Part shown: positions 6,538 through 6,588 of the stretch, in pieces | Layout: the number at the start of each line of letters is the position of its first letter | Numbering within the stretch: position 1 is the stretch's first letter | DNA from: CAZBGL01 sp964491375 | Lineage (GTDB): Bacteria > Desulfobacterota > Deferrisomatia > Deferrisomatales > Deferrisomataceae | Length of the DNA: 6,588 nucleotides | Assembly (NCBI GenBank): GCA_964491375.1 | Contig: CAZBGL010000298.1 | Span: forward strand, 1-6,588 | Reading direction: 5' to 3' | The notes under the pieces: model-generated | What the model was told of the DNA's origin: nothing | The model's input: only the letters and a program-made list of their open reading frames with translations | The model's database searches: none | Program-made: the position numbers and the translations under genes

Positions 6538-6588
6538 GGAGGAATCCCTCCACGGCACGGCGCAGGGTCCGCGCCTGGCCCGGACCCC
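6524..6588 (-). CDS. Possible C-terminal end of an upstream gene (partial)
   Basis: One minus-strand frame is open from the window edge to a TGA at 6524-6526. It would overlap the XdhC-like gene by 14 nt. The visible end reads ARTLRRAVEGFLHDRP, which looks like a natural amphipathic C-terminal helix, and most of its codons end in G or C, as in the neighbouring genes. Only about 20 codons are visible, so no function can be given. The competing frame that ends in the ATGA overlapping the XdhC start has far fewer G/C third positions. Short overlaps of this kind are common within operons, so if real this gene is co-transcribed with the XdhC-like gene. Confidence 0.3.
   Translation of the reverse strand, partial: GPGQARTLRRAVEGFLHDRP
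6546..6551 (-). promoter_or_regulatory. Ribosome binding site for the XdhC-like gene
   Basis: The minus strand reads GGAGGG, 8 nt before the ATG at 6537. This decides the start: a GTG seven codons further upstream (6558) is in frame but has no comparable site, and the conserved family N-terminus begins just after the ATG. Confidence 0.7.

Overview
This is a GC-rich bacterial window in which every gene I can support lies on the minus strand. Read in the direction of transcription (right to left) it holds: the last codons of a possible upstream gene; a small stand-alone XdhC/CoxI N-terminal-domain protein (6196-6537); a 126-bp gap with a GC-rich hairpin and a good sigma70-type promoter; and a tightly packed three-gene operon. 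The operon encodes a zinc-ribbon thioredoxin-like protein (5632-6069), a PilX-type minor prepilin (4694-5635) and a giant PilW-type prepilin of 1528 residues (118-4704). The last 117 bases hold no gene I can support.

The operon genes overlap: 4 nt between the thioredoxin and pilX, 11 nt between pilX and pilW. They are therefore probably translationally coupled. PilX and PilW proteins are minor components of type IV pili (or type II secretion-like pseudopili). They assemble at the tip as a priming complex, usually with a large PilY1 adhesin. No PilY1 lies in this window. Instead the PilW protein carries about 1280 extra residues: Big_1-like segments with a recurring D-x-C-G-x-P motif, a beta-solenoid-like region, and four C-terminal Ig-like repeats of about 78 residues, each framed by two cysteines. 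My reading is that it is a minor pilin fused to its own tip adhesin.

The giant PilW has 28 cysteines, none in the first 246 residues. It shares its operon with a two-domain thioredoxin-like protein whose active site is C-D-V-C instead of C-G-P-C. This pairing is the most interesting signal here, although the thioredoxin shows no export signal.

Organism: the high GC, PilX/PilW genes and single-domain XdhC suggest a Gram-negative, perhaps a high-GC Desulfobacterota or Myxococcota-like lineage. The sequence alone does not settle this. A 1764-codon open frame on the plus strand is an antisense shadow, caused by the giant gene never using TTA, CTA or TCA codons.
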